Shown here: in pieces, positions 9,659 to 19,406 of the stretch
Layout: each line of letters starts with the position of its first letter
Numbering within the stretch: position 1 is the stretch's first letter
Assembly: GCA_963765585.1 (NCBI GenBank)
Contig: CAVXXB010000001.1
Location: forward strand, 471,343-535,342
Length of the DNA: 64,000 nt
DNA from: CAVXXB01 sp963765585
Lineage (GTDB): Bacteria > Calditrichota > Calditrichia > JAJRVZ01
Direction of reading: 5' to 3'
Translations under genes and position numbers: made by a program
Notes under the pieces: generated by a model
Told to the model about the DNA's origin: nothing
Databases searched by the model: none
The model's input: the letters and a program-made list of their open reading frames with translations, nothing else

Positions 9659-11923
9659 ATGAAAATTGGAATTTGGGCAGTTGTCACAAACATGTTGCTA
9701 TTATTTTTAACAAACGGATTTTGTCAGGAAAAAACAACCATTATTCAACTACTGGACAATAATACACTGACACCAATCGAAGGAGCTACATATCGCTATC
9801 TGAATCAAATCGGGGTCTCGGATGTAACTGGGCAAATACACATTATTTCTGGTAAGGCAGATACATTATTTATATCGCATATAGCTTATGGTGAATGGTT
9901 TGTAGCAAATGATGATTTACAGGCTGCTATTGAAAGTGGTGTTCTATTTCGTGATCGCGATATAATGACTGCTCAGCCTATTACAATTATTGCTCTGCGA
10001 CCCCAATCACAGAAATCGGAACGGTTTGGTCTGGAACAACAGGATAAGCTTGCCCATGATGGGGGTGCTGTTTTGCAAAAAAATCCTGCAATCAGTAGTA
10101 TTAAAAAAAGCGGCAGTTATGGTTTTGATCCTGTTCTACGCGGATTTAAATATGATCAGCTGAATATATTAATTGACGGCGCGCAAGGTGCCGTGGCTGC
10201 CTGTCCCAATCGTATGGATCCGCCAACCAGCCAGATGGCCCCCAATATGATTGAACATATTGAGGTTTTTAAAGGACCTCATTCTTTTCGCTACGGAACA
10301 TCATTTGGCGGCACAATCAATTTTGAGTCCACACCAATGCAAATCGGGTTTGATAAGAATATTTATGGCAGAATATCGGGAAGTTTCGAATCCAATGGAG
10401 GTATATACCGTACAGAAGGAACAATTGGCCGGAGCGGGAATTTTTATGATATAAGTCTATTTGGCTCCTGGTCTAAGGGAAGTGATTATATAAGCGGCAA
10501 TGGAATAGAGATTCCCGGGATTTTTCAACGCAGCAACTATGGTTTACGCGCCGGTTTCAATATATCAGAGTCACAAAAGATGATCTTTTCTGTTGCCAGG
10601 AATAAAGCCAAAGATACAGATTTCCCTGCGCTTCCAATGGATCTGATCTCTGACGATACCGATTTGTTTAATCTTCAGCACAAAATTATATTGCGTGGAA
10701 AACCACTGTATTCCTGGAATACCACCTTATTCTCAACGAAGGTAGATCATTATATGGACAATCTGGGAAAAGATCTGTATCCCAGGATGATGAATGCCGG
10801 TACCGATGCAAACACTCAAAGTTATGGCGGCAGATCTGAAGGAACATGGCAATTTGACCAATCAAAACTGTTTACCGGGCTGGATGTGAGAATTGAGGAA
10901 GCCAGCGGTACGAGGACGCGTGAATTTTTAATGGGACCAAATAAGGGCAATACGGTGATGGACAATGTCTGGAATGATGGCCGGGTGAGCAAGTATGGTG
11001 TTTTCGCCGAGTATCAGTATTATTATCCATCATTTAAAATCATTACATCTGCAAGATTGGAATTTAATAAAGCTGTGGCGCGTAACGCTGATCCAGATTT
11101 TTTAATAAAAAATCCGGGAGACGTTAATTCCGATCATATTAATCCCAACTTCAGCATCGGGGGATTATATGAATTCAGCGACAATTTCTCTGTTGGAATG
11201 TGGCTTGGCCGTGCGCAACGCAGCGGAAGTCTTACCGAAAGATATATAAACTCTTTTCCTGTTGGCGTGGATCCATACGACATGCTGGGGAATCCGCAAT
11301 TATCTCCCGAAATTAACAATCAGATTGATCTCACCATGGCCTATAATACGGTCAGCATGTCAATTGATATTAATTTATTCGCTTCAGTTCTTAATAATTA
11401 TATTTCATCAAAAATTGATACCTCTCTTCGACCGATAATGCCATCAAGTCCTGGGGTGCGCCGTTATATGAATATCGATGATGCGTTTATGACTGGATTT
11501 GAAATAAATTGGCAACAAAAGTTAGCAGCCGGCTTAGATCATAATCTGAGTGTTGCCTACACCTATGGCAGGGACAATGTGCGCAAGGAACCACTGCCTG
11601 AAATTGCTCCTCTGGATTTCCGATATACGATAATGGGAAGTTATTTTGCCAATAAAGTACGTCCATTAATTGTCTACAGATACGTGATGCAGCAAAACCG
11701 CATATCAAGTTCTTTTGGAGAAACACACACCCCAGCCTTTTCTGTACTGGACCTGGCTTTAACCTGGCAGATCAGCAAAATATTTTCTCTGTCAGGGGGC
11801 GTGCAGAATTTGTTTAATGTGGCCTACTATGAACATTTAAGTCGGTTTGTAAAGGGGCAGGATTACCCAGTTTATGCGCCGGGCAGAAATATTTACCTGT
11901 CTGCATTTTTCGATTTGATGTAA
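9659..11923 (+). CDS. TonB-dependent outer-membrane receptor, probable copper importer (OprC/NosA-like)
   Basis: The protein has 754 residues. A signal peptide ends near residue 22 (TNGFCQE), followed by a carboxypeptidase-like N-terminal domain (~25-110), a plug (~115-225) and a 22-strand-type barrel to the C terminus (YLSAFFDLM, aromatic-rich end). The plug carries C182-PNR-M186 in AACPNRMDPPTSQ, and barrel residues 364-366 read HYM. Cys-xxx-Met plus His-x-Met is the copper-binding set described for Pseudomonas OprC, and the CPNRMDPPT stretch is typical of OprC/NosA. A GAGGACAGAAC ribosome site precedes the ATG. Copper as cargo is inferred from these residues. No copper chaperone or ATPase lies nearby. 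Confidence 0.9.
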   Translation: MKIGIWAVVTNMLLLFLTNGFCQEKTTIIQLLDNNTLTPIEGATYRYLNQIGVSDVTGQIHIISGKADTLFISHIAYGEWFVANDDLQAAIESGVLFRDRDIMTAQPITIIALRPQSQKSERFGLEQQDKLAHDGGAVLQKNPAISSIKKSGSYGFDPVLRGFKYDQLNILIDGAQGAVAACPNRMDPPTSQMAPNMIEHIEVFKGPHSFRYGTSFGGTINFESTPMQIGFDKNIYGRISGSFESNGGIYRTEGTIGRSGNFYDISLFGSWSKGSDYISGNGIEIPGIFQRSNYGLRAGFNISESQKMIFSVARNKAKDTDFPALPMDLISDDTDLFNLQHKIILRGKPLYSWNTTLFSTKVDHYMDNLGKDLYPRMMNAGTDANTQSYGGRSEGTWQFDQSKLFTGLDVRIEEASGTRTREFLMGPNKGNTVMDNVWNDGRVSKYGVFAEYQYYYPSFKIITSARLEFNKAVARNADPDFLIKNPGDVNSDHINPNFSIGGLYEFSDNFSVGMWLGRAQRSGSLTERYINSFPVGVDPYDMLGNPQLSPEINNQIDLTMAYNTVSMSIDINLFASVLNNYISSKIDTSLRPIMPSSPGVRRYMNIDDAFMTGFEINWQQKLAAGLDHNLSVAYTYGRDNVRKEPLPEIAPLDFRYTIMGSYFANKVRPLIVYRYVMQQNRISSSFGETHTPAFSVLDLALTWQISKIFSLSGGVQNLFNVAYYEHLSRFVKGQDYPVYAPGRNIYLSAFFDLM

Positions 11924-12198
11924 TCATAGAGAGGTAAAATGCCTGTACGATATAAATATAGAGCGAAATCAGATCGCAGAGAAGCAAGACCGTAAAGAGT
12001 ATCAGTAAATACCGGAATCATTGCAATAGCTCATGACCAATTACCCGTTACCAACCGCTGATGAATAAAAAAATATTTTAACAGAAAAATTTTCAATATT
12101 AATTAACCATTTTTGCCTTGTAGAGTTTGTATACGGAATAAATAGTAATTAGATTGTATTATATTTGGTAATTCAAAAATTAAAACAGGAGATTAACT

Positions 12199-12765
12199 AT
12201 GCGTTATGTTAAATTTTTATTGCTAATAGCTATGTTTTTGTCATTGGGTTGTTCATCATATTCTTTTAAAACAGATTATGATAATACCATCGATTTTAGC
12301 GGTTACAAAACCTATATGTGGTATGCGGGAAAAATGCCCGATGACGATGCATTAAGTGCCAATCCGTTGGTTAAAAAACGTGTTGCGGCCGGGGTTGACA
12401 AGGCACTTCAGGCTAAAGGATATAAGATTGGTACCGCGGATGCATATGATTTTGTAGTTATCATTCATGCCGGAAACAAAGAAAAAACACAGATAGTCAA
12501 TACTGGTGGTTATGGCTATGGTGGTTACGGATATGGCGGCTATGGCCGTGGTTGGGGCGGATATGGCGGATATGGCCAGACAGATGTGTATCAATATGAT
12601 GAAACAACTCTGGTGATTGATATTGCCGATGCGGCAAAAAAAGAAATGGTGTGGCGCGGTACTGTAACTGGTGTGGTAAAAGATTATTCAAATCAAGAGG
12701 ATATGCAGGAGAATATTGATAACGTTACAGAAAAAATGCTGAGTGAATTTCCGCCGGAAAAATAG
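12199..12765 (+). CDS. DUF4136 lipoprotein with Gly/Tyr-rich loop
   Basis: The product is 188 residues with a lipoprotein signal (lipobox LSLGC, Cys18). DUF4136 features follow: YDNTIDFSGYKTYMW at the start, KALQAKGYKI in the middle, and VIDIADAAKKEMVWRGT before the C terminus (LSEFPP). Residues 103-126 are an almost pure Gly/Tyr repeat inserted between the two halves. It would be lipid-anchored at the outer or inner membrane. The family's function is unknown. An AGGAG site lies before the ATG, and the gene stands alone. Confidence 0.88.
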   Translation: MRYVKFLLLIAMFLSLGCSSYSFKTDYDNTIDFSGYKTYMWYAGKMPDDDALSANPLVKKRVAAGVDKALQAKGYKIGTADAYDFVVIIHAGNKEKTQIVNTGGYGYGGYGYGGYGRGWGGYGGYGQTDVYQYDETTLVIDIADAAKKEMVWRGTVTGVVKDYSNQEDMQENIDNVTEKMLSEFPPEK

Positions 12766-12767
12766 AA

Positions 12768-12852
12768 AATTAGTAATCAGGAATGAGGAATTAGTGATGA
12801 TAATGAGTCAGACCCAATATATTCATATCATTACTCTTTCCTCATTTTTCCA
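12768..12852. repeat. Imperfect inverted repeat between convergent genes
   Basis: AATTAGTAATCAGGAATGAGGAATTAGTG is followed about 30 bases later by a partly complementary CATTACTCTTTCCTCATTTTT. It lies between the convergent ends of the DUF4136 and S9 peptidase genes. It could fold and act as a bidirectional terminator, but the arms are imperfect. Confidence 0.45.
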
Positions 12853-12854
12853 AT

Positions 12855-15428
12855 TTACTCTTCAGGATAAAGATTATCCCACCACTCCGGTTGGTCTTTC
12901 AACCAATAATCAAACCAGGCTATAATTGTTTTGGTCCAGCGTTTACGCTTTTCATGCTGCATGATCCAGTGATTTTGCCCCGTTATCTCAATTAACTCCA
13001 CCGGTTTGTTTAACAATTTTAAGGCGGTATACAGTTGCCGGCTTTCACCGGGCGGTACATTGGTATCATCGGCACCGTGTAATAATAATAACGGGGTATT
13101 GATGCTGTCGGCCATGAATAACGGACTCTGATTAACATATATATCTTTACGGTTCCAGGGAAAGCTCCCGGCTGTAGCGCCGGCACTATATAAATATCCC
13201 CAATAACCTTCTCCCCAATAACTGGATAATGAACTGATTCCGGCGTGTGAAATGGCTGATGCAAAAATATCTGTTTTGGCAACCAGGTACATAGTCATAA
13301 ATCCGCCATAGGAAGCGCCCATACAACCCACACGTCCCGGATCGACAAATGAGTGTGCGGCAAGAAATTTCTTGGTTCCTTCAATAATTTGAACACCGGT
13401 TATTTTTCCCCAGTCATTTACATGCAGAGCAGAAACCTCCTGCCCGTAACCAGTTGCACCGGCCGGATTTATTACATAAACCACATATCCGTTTGCAGTG
13501 TAATAATTAAATGGGTACCGACCGCCAAATGAGCGGCTGACCGGAGAAGTCCCGCCATAATAATAAACGATACAGGGATAGTTTTTTGCAGAATCAAAAT
13601 CCGGTGGATAGTATACGCGGCCATCGACGGTGTATCCTGTCTCAGAGTTAAATGTCCATGTTTTTACTTTACCCGGTTTTGCATATTTAAAATTTTCCTT
13701 AGCCGGATCAAATATAATTTTTCCGGAGTTTTTCTTTAAGTTGACAACCGCTATCCTGTTCGGATTTGTTGTACTGGTACCGGATATGATTCCCGTTGCT
13801 GCGTGTGAAGCAAACTGCATTTTACTCACCACATCAATGCCGGTATCAATCTGATAATATTTATTTTGATCGATATCATAATGATAGAGATGTTGATAGT
13901 CTTTATCCTCACCGATAACATATATTCCATCATCATGCCAATCTGCCGCTTCAATTTTAGGATTAAAATCACGACTAATCGCTTGTGTCTGCCCGCTTGC
14001 TAAATCAAAAATATAGGCCTGCGTATCGTACATATTGGAAATCATGTCAACGGGCAGATTCATTCCAGTTCCACCAAAGAGGGATGGTCCGCCCAGACAA
14101 ATTAATTTCTGCCCGTCCGGTGAAAATTTTGCTGAATTCAGCCATCGTCCCGACCAGATTGAATCCGTTTTCATTGTCTCTATATCGAGCAAAAACAAAC
14201 TGATTATTGAAAATGGTCTCTCCTGATAATCATAGTGCTGGTCGTATAATAAGATATTTTTTCCATCCCGGCTTATATCCATTATACCGGTAAACGGGCT
14301 TGCCCCGATCATGGGTTCGGCAATACCTGATGGATATGATAATTTGTAAAAGGATCTTTTAGTGCGGTATTCAGGCCAATGATCCGGCATCCCTTCCAGT
14401 TTTTTGATTCCATGTTCAGGAGTATCGGGTTTTTCAGAACAGGTGTAGACCAGGTAAGACGCATCGGGTGACCAGCGGTAAGAAGCAAAATCAATAATCC
14501 CGATTTTAAGCGCAAAGCGTCTACCGGTATTCAGATCAGAAACCCAGATTGTTGTTTTTTTGTCCTGTGTGCTTGTAAAGGAATATAAATGCGATATCGG
14601 GGTCCATTGAAAATTGCTTATATTTGCCATGCCACGAAAAGACTGAAACAAATTGCCATCTTTAGTATATCGTATTTCAATCCAGGATTCTGATTCGTCT
14701 AATTCTTTATTTCGCTGACTCAGGGTGATTGCCATCAACCGTCCATCGGCTGATAGTGCAGTACTACCTATAAGGGGAATATCAAGTATATGATCCAGGG
14801 AAATCGACCTCCCGGGATTTGTTGTTAACTTAAAACTATTCGCCAAAGAATCGTGATCGGCAGATACCGTAGCAGCCAATAACCAGTCATTCATTTGAGA
14901 ATCATGTTTAATCGTTTTTACAATCACGAGGTGCTTGCCTGCTTCTGCGCGCACTCTTGTAGAAATTGATTTCTCATTGTTTGTAGTGATGGAATCCTGA
15001 GACGCTTTTTGATCAATAAGCCGGCCATCATAAAATATTTCAAACGGATGCTGTGATTTAACCATGAGCTGCAGATTTAGATAGCGATCGGTCTGGAGAT
15101 AGAATCCCGCGTATGTGATCTGAGGAGAGTCTGGCTTGTTATTATAATCAAGTTGAAGATTTCCTCGCGAGGCAGTCCGGTTATTCCATTCGAGTTTCCG
15201 GCCCTTATTCCATTCTATAACATCCCCTTCGGCCGGCCACAAATCTGTAACATCGATATGTGTAAATTTTAATATATCTTTTAACTCGAATATCGAATTA
15301 CCTTTCACCGGATAATTTGTATCCAGGGCATCGAGAACCAACCAGCTGGTGACCTGTTTCTCAGCGACATTTGCATAAACCAGGCCCGAGAGGATTATAG
15401 TTAAAATGAACAAACGTAACTTCATCAT
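12855..15428 (-). CDS. Secreted S9 prolyl-oligopeptidase-like serine peptidase
   Basis: The protein has 857 residues and a signal peptide at 1-19 (LSGLVYANVAE). Residues ~200-600 are a WD40-like beta-propeller (repeats such as IEAADWHDDGIYVIGEDKDY). The C-terminal alpha/beta hydrolase has Ser706 in GASYGGF, Asp787/788 in GADDTNVP and His820 in GQNHWIM, the complete S9 triad. The oxyanion-side YYYGGTSP loop is also present. It probably cleaves oligopeptides in the periplasm, as S9B/S9C enzymes do. The start follows the DUF2914 gene by 26 bases, so the pair looks like an operon. Confidence 0.92.
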   Translation of the reverse strand: MMKLRLFILTIILSGLVYANVAEKQVTSWLVLDALDTNYPVKGNSIFELKDILKFTHIDVTDLWPAEGDVIEWNKGRKLEWNNRTASRGNLQLDYNNKPDSPQITYAGFYLQTDRYLNLQLMVKSQHPFEIFYDGRLIDQKASQDSITTNNEKSISTRVRAEAGKHLVIVKTIKHDSQMNDWLLAATVSADHDSLANSFKLTTNPGRSISLDHILDIPLIGSTALSADGRLMAITLSQRNKELDESESWIEIRYTKDGNLFQSFRGMANISNFQWTPISHLYSFTSTQDKKTTIWVSDLNTGRRFALKIGIIDFASYRWSPDASYLVYTCSEKPDTPEHGIKKLEGMPDHWPEYRTKRSFYKLSYPSGIAEPMIGASPFTGIMDISRDGKNILLYDQHYDYQERPFSIISLFLLDIETMKTDSIWSGRWLNSAKFSPDGQKLICLGGPSLFGGTGMNLPVDMISNMYDTQAYIFDLASGQTQAISRDFNPKIEAADWHDDGIYVIGEDKDYQHLYHYDIDQNKYYQIDTGIDVVSKMQFASHAATGIISGTSTTNPNRIAVVNLKKNSGKIIFDPAKENFKYAKPGKVKTWTFNSETGYTVDGRVYYPPDFDSAKNYPCIVYYYGGTSPVSRSFGGRYPFNYYTANGYVVYVINPAGATGYGQEVSALHVNDWGKITGVQIIEGTKKFLAAHSFVDPGRVGCMGASYGGFMTMYLVAKTDIFASAISHAGISSLSSYWGEGYWGYLYSAGATAGSFPWNRKDIYVNQSPLFMADSINTPLLLLHGADDTNVPPGESRQLYTALKLLNKPVELIEITGQNHWIMQHEKRKRWTKTIIAWFDYWLKDQPEWWDNLYPEE

Positions 15429-15454
15429 TTTAATCAGCTCCGTTAGAATAGTTA

Positions 15455-16573
15455 TTATTTTTCGATAACTTCAAATTCACGGTCCGGGTTTTCATTTGGT
15501 ATTACTTTAAATTTTACCCGGCCCAGGATCAGATCATCTTCTGTAACGATATCAACCTGCCATTGCCCTATTTGCAGATTCTTTTTATAGGTATAGCCAC
15601 GATACCCGCCATCGCGACCGCCTGTAAGATTATAGATGGTGCGATCAGTTACCACCCAATCCTCTTTTTGCTCGGAATAAAACTGCCATTGGTGCGCAAT
15701 CTTTTCTGTTAGCCGGGCCGGCGCAAATACAGATGCAAAACAAAAAGCGCTGTCGCCTTCCTGAAAATAAAACTGGCTATCATCATTTTTGAAAAACTGA
15801 TACCAGGCGGGCTTTTCATACTTTAAGATATATATATTGTCCGTATGATTTTTACTGGCGTGATGATAAATCCCGGCAGATTCCATGGCCAGCGGCACAG
15901 GTGGAATAAAATTCAGTACATAGAAAATATTGAGAACTACATAGATCATCCCAATCAGCCCCAGGTGTTTATAATAGTGCTGGTTGGAAGCAAAAAGATT
16001 CCTTCTATATAAATAGTAGATAATAATAACCGGTAAGGCTAATCCACATAATCCCCCAAGAATGAAAGTGAAGGTACTCATGATTCCGGTAACAACCGGG
16101 ATAAAAAATATGAAAAACGAGAAGGCTGCGATAAAATACAGACTAAACAGCAAGTAGGTGTTACTCAGTTTCTTTTCAAGAAATTCATTTGCCACAAACA
16201 GCAGAATCAGGATCATTAAAAAAAGAGATGCTTTGGTAAAGGAGGCACTTTTGAAATAGAAAACAACATACACGCTGAATAATCCGCCCAGGAAGAACTG
16301 CATTCCTGCCGGAAACCAATGGCTGTATTTCTGTAATATGCGATTTTTCAAACGATTCTGTTCGTTAAACAATGCCAGGACAATCAGAACTCCGAGAAGG
16401 ATGAGATAGCAAATAATTATCAGATTATCTGTCAGTTCATCAATTCGGGTAATGGTTAAATTGTCCCAGGTGAAACCGCTGAAAAACGCAATTACCGGAA
16501 CAAAGCGTTGGTGGCGTTGGACAAACGCCTTTGAATCCATGATTTTGTCTTTGAAGGAAGTAAATATTTTCAT
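15455..16573 (-). CDS. Polytopic membrane protein with C-terminal DUF2914
   Basis: The protein has 372 residues. About eight hydrophobic segments lie between residues 25 and 225 (for example LIIICYLILLGVLIVLALF and YLLFSLYFIAAFSFFIFFI). A soluble C-terminal domain of the DUF2914 type follows, with HQWQFYSEQKEDWVVTDR, GGRDGGYRGYTYK and GQWQVDIVTEDDLILGRVKF. DUF2914 has no proven activity. The gene precedes the S9 peptidase on the same strand. Confidence 0.82.
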   Translation of the reverse strand: MKIFTSFKDKIMDSKAFVQRHQRFVPVIAFFSGFTWDNLTITRIDELTDNLIIICYLILLGVLIVLALFNEQNRLKNRILQKYSHWFPAGMQFFLGGLFSVYVVFYFKSASFTKASLFLMILILLFVANEFLEKKLSNTYLLFSLYFIAAFSFFIFFIPVVTGIMSTFTFILGGLCGLALPVIIIYYLYRRNLFASNQHYYKHLGLIGMIYVVLNIFYVLNFIPPVPLAMESAGIYHHASKNHTDNIYILKYEKPAWYQFFKNDDSQFYFQEGDSAFCFASVFAPARLTEKIAHQWQFYSEQKEDWVVTDRTIYNLTGGRDGGYRGYTYKKNLQIGQWQVDIVTEDDLILGRVKFKVIPNENPDREFEVIEK

Positions 16574-16897
16574 AGCAGGATTTTATCTGTTAATAAATTC
16601 AAGATTAAAATATTGATTTTTCAATCACCTTTTTCTTTTAAGAGGTTTTTACTGAATCCGTGATCTGATTTTATTGTCCCAGGATTAATCCCGGGGCAAT
16701 AGAAAAATGATAGGGATTTCAATTTGGTTTCCTGCTTTCAGACTATTCAACGTCAATCTTTATAAAGACAGCCGATAGCTGATGGCTGACAGCATGAAAT
16801 GCCCGATTACCCTAAATCTAAAGGTTAATTAAAGTAATATATTAATTCTCTTTTATTTTAAAAAACGAATTTTGTGACAGAAATAAAAAAAATGATT
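16574..16897. other. Intergenic gap, mostly AT-rich
   Basis: The gap holds a short palindrome near 16674-16704 (ATTGTCCCAGGATTAATCCCGGGGCAAT), a relative of ACCCCAGGATTAATCCACGGG at 57228-57250. Near 16770 there is a GCCGATAGCTGATGGCTGAC stretch. No gene is seen. The promoter of the DUF2914-S9 pair should lie in its left part. Confidence 0.5.
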
Positions 16898-17548
16898 CTA
16901 TGAGGAACAAATCTTTAGGACCGAGGCGGGATCAATCCGGTGGCCACCAGGAAAAATAGTTTGACTATGTTTGACACTATTATCATTCATATATTTATAA
17001 AGTTCTTCACGAATTTCGCCCGGAATAAGTCTGTCATTTGATCCATGAATCAAACTTAGTTTGGCTGCCGAAATTCGTTTTTGAAATTCCGGAATATCAA
17101 TATCATGGGGAATTAGTCCGCTGCATATAATCAGATGATCAAACCTGTAGTTGGTTGATACAAACCAGCGGCTGGCAGTCTCTGAGCCTTGCGAAAATCC
17201 CAGTAAACAAAGATTTGGTTTATGGGATAATTTATCAATCCAGTCATATAAAACATGATCGAGATAATTCAGATAGTCGTGTATTTCGTCATCCCGGTGC
17301 GAACGGGTCATCCATGATGCGGCGGTTCTGCCGCCGGTGCCACTCGAATAAAATTGGGATAATCCCTGGGGCGCGATCAGAAAGCGGGTATCGTCTGCCA
17401 GGATTTCAAATTCACGTAAAAAGACATCGGCTTCCTGGCTGTATCCATGTAATAAAAACCATAGTTCATTTGTGGCGGGGGTAAGGGTACCGCTGGTATA
17501 TACATGTGCAGTACGTTGTATCTTGAGTGTGTGGTGGTCTATTCGCAT
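16898..17548 (-). CDS. Carboxylesterase/phospholipase-type alpha/beta hydrolase
   Basis: The product has 216 residues of the small esterase family (Abhydrolase_2, like YpfH). The oxyanion region is ELWFLLHGYSQEADVF. The nucleophile Ser is in LLGFSQGSETASRW, the acid in HGSNDRLIPGE and the histidine in FPGGHRIDPASV. There is no signal peptide, so it is cytosolic. The substrate cannot be told from sequence. It lies downstream of the ABC transporter cluster but is separated from it by a palindromic repeat. Confidence 0.85.
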   Translation of the reverse strand: MRIDHHTLKIQRTAHVYTSGTLTPATNELWFLLHGYSQEADVFLREFEILADDTRFLIAPQGLSQFYSSGTGGRTAASWMTRSHRDDEIHDYLNYLDHVLYDWIDKLSHKPNLCLLGFSQGSETASRWFVSTNYRFDHLIICSGLIPHDIDIPEFQKRISAAKLSLIHGSNDRLIPGEIREELYKYMNDNSVKHSQTIFPGGHRIDPASVLKICSS

Positions 17549-17552
17549 TTGA

Positions 17553-17622
17553 TTTGTACTATCTTGTACTACTTTGTCCTATCTTGTCCTACCATGTAGT
17601 CCATCTATAAGATGGACTACAT
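17553..17622. repeat. GTAGTCCATCT palindrome with tandem GTACTATCTT tail
   Basis: A perfect hairpin, ATGTAGTCCATCT / AGATGGACTACAT (17594-17606 and 17610-17622), is preceded by near-tandem TTGTACTATC/TTGTCCTATC units (17553-17590). The same structure occurs in reverse orientation at 51390-51460, and a triple-arm form occurs at 52861-52905. It separates two minus-strand genes. Confidence 0.85.
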
Positions 17623-17625
17623 CCC

Positions 17626-18576
17626 TCAGATTGAAATGACTTTATTTTTTTGCGCAATAATATTTTCAAACTCTTTCTTTGACATCTCGCCTTCGGTAAT
17701 AACCCGATTATTATCCGTTTTTACTTTAATACTATTCAGAATATCAATGGTGTCTCTATCCTCACTTACCGATAATTTGACCGCGGCGATTCCGCCCTTT
17801 ATGGCATCTTTGACCAACTCTGCTTTTTCACCATCAGAGCAAATGCAGCCACCATTAAAGTATAAATTATCGGTTAATTTAATGGCCATACTGGCACTGC
17901 TTATACTGTTTACAATAGGCATACTTTCACTAATACCATAGTCTGAGAAATTGTTTAATACGGACTCAGTATTCACGGTCATCCAGGCCCAGCTTTTGTA
18001 TTTGAGTGATTCAATCTGAGGCATCAGCTTCAGTTTACCCTCGGAAACTTCATTGTCGAGTGCTTTTTTAACAAGATTCCCGGATCCCCCGACAATCGTT
18101 TTTTCATCCTGGAAGCAAAAATAGATATTTTCATCTTCTAAATAATATAGGGTATATTCCTTGTATGATTCGGCTAACAATATTTTATCTTCATCCTTCT
18201 CTTGAATATATGCCACAATTTTATCCGGATTAAATTCCCCCGAGGCAATAAACAGACCCTTTTGTTTATCTGGATCATCAGTTGGAGTGGATGCAAAATA
18301 AATTTCCGCTAAATTTTTTTCAAAATCAAAACCGGTGGCCTCTAGAAATTCCTGATATTCTTCGTTGTGCATCACCTGGTCTTCCACATCATCTCCAAAG
18401 AGCTCATAAAGCGGGCTGGATTTTAATTTCGTTAAATTAACATAGCCAATCATATGAGCGTTAGTGGGTAACTTTTGTAATTTTGTTCTCATATCAGCGG
18501 ACAGGGATTCATTTTCGAAAGTACCGCATCCGGTGAACACCATTATTATCAAGGTGAAAATGATAAATAATTTCAT
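17626..18576 (-). CDS. Hypothetical lipoprotein linked to ABC exporter
   Basis: The product has 316 residues and a lipoprotein signal (IIMVFTGCG, Cys17). The body is soluble and of mixed alpha/beta character. It opens with MRTKLQKLPTNAHMIGYVNL and contains NLAEIYFAST and SWAWMTVNTESVLNNF. Proteins that compare a self-value per residue in this way resemble DUF3352-like extracellular lipoproteins, but I do not recognise a defined family. It starts 8 bases after the permease gene, so it is probably in the same operon and may be an accessory of the transporter. Confidence 0.7.
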   Translation of the reverse strand: MKLFIIFTLIIMVFTGCGTFENESLSADMRTKLQKLPTNAHMIGYVNLTKLKSSPLYELFGDDVEDQVMHNEEYQEFLEATGFDFEKNLAEIYFASTPTDDPDKQKGLFIASGEFNPDKIVAYIQEKDEDKILLAESYKEYTLYYLEDENIYFCFQDEKTIVGGSGNLVKKALDNEVSEGKLKLMPQIESLKYKSWAWMTVNTESVLNNFSDYGISESMPIVNSISSASMAIKLTDNLYFNGGCICSDGEKAELVKDAIKGGIAAVKLSVSEDRDTIDILNSIKVKTDNNRVITEGEMSKKEFENIIAQKNKVISI

Positions 18577-18584
18577 TATATCTC

Positions 18585-19406
18585 CTAAAAATTTTTCTTA
18601 CTAAAGATAATAGATGAAGCAATATAGGTAACTAACGCAAAGATTAAGGAACTCCACAAGGGCATCCAACTATATACGTCACTTCCATTAACCAATTGTT
18701 GTGTTATCGCTCCCAGTTCCGCGATTTTTGGTAAAACATAATAAATAGTATCAATCAGATGTCCATAAAACGGCGAAGATAACAAGGCATAAATACTGTC
18801 ACGTTGCAATAATAACGGACTAAAGAATATTACCAGATATGTAAACATCAGGGCAAAGGGGCCGCTTCTTGTAATTAAACTCAGAAATGTCATCAAGGTG
18901 AAAAATATAGTAAAAGTGACAATGATCATGATGCCACCCAATAAAAATCCCAAAGTCCAAATTCCGGATTTTATCGAAATGATCAGCCAGGTTCCGATAA
19001 TAAGATATGCAATGTTGAAGGCGACAATTGATATGGCCCCCAGAAACCGGCCGCCCAATATCTGCACTCGACTTATGGGTTTGCTGATGAACAGGTCAAT
19101 AAATCCTGGCTGTAATAAAGTGGGAATGAGATTGCTCGTCGCAAACAATGAAATAAAAATACCGCCGGTAAAAAGCATTACCGCAACAGCGCTCTGAACT
19201 CCCAGAATTACTGTGGTAAGTTCAATAAGATCCGGTGCCTGTATACCAAATACAGAAACTGCAGATTGGGCACCATCCACTATATCCAGATTAAGCGCAA
19301 AAATAAACAATATCAGCACCAGAGAAGAAATGGCCAGAAATCCGACAAATGTTTTTTTCGCAAAGGATTCTCTAAACGTCAGGAGAACTATCGCCAGAAA
19401 TTTCAT
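18585..19406 (-). CDS. ABC-2 type transporter permease
   Basis: The product is 273 residues with six hydrophobic segments. An LFISKPISRVQILGGRFLGA loop is typical of ABC-2 permeases that pair with a NatA/CcmA-type ATPase. Its start overlaps the ATPase stop by 4 bases, so the two are translationally coupled. It should form a homodimeric channel in the inner membrane. Substrate is unknown; gliding-type, antibiotic or lipid export would all fit. Confidence 0.85.
   Translation of the reverse strand: MKFLAIVLLTFRESFAKKTFVGFLAISSLVLILFIFALNLDIVDGAQSAVSVFGIQAPDLIELTTVILGVQSAVAVMLFTGGIFISLFATSNLIPTLLQPGFIDLFISKPISRVQILGGRFLGAISIVAFNIAYLIIGTWLIISIKSGIWTLGFLLGGIMIIVTFTIFFTLMTFLSLITRSGPFALMFTYLVIFFSPLLLQRDSIYALLSSPFYGHLIDTIYYVLPKIAELGAITQQLVNGSDVYSWMPLWSSLIFALVTYIASSIIFSKKNF

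Noticed and set aside
11924..12198. Short open frame MPVRYKYRAK... after the TonB receptor.
   Set aside because: Only about 18 codons with no homology; treated as non-coding.
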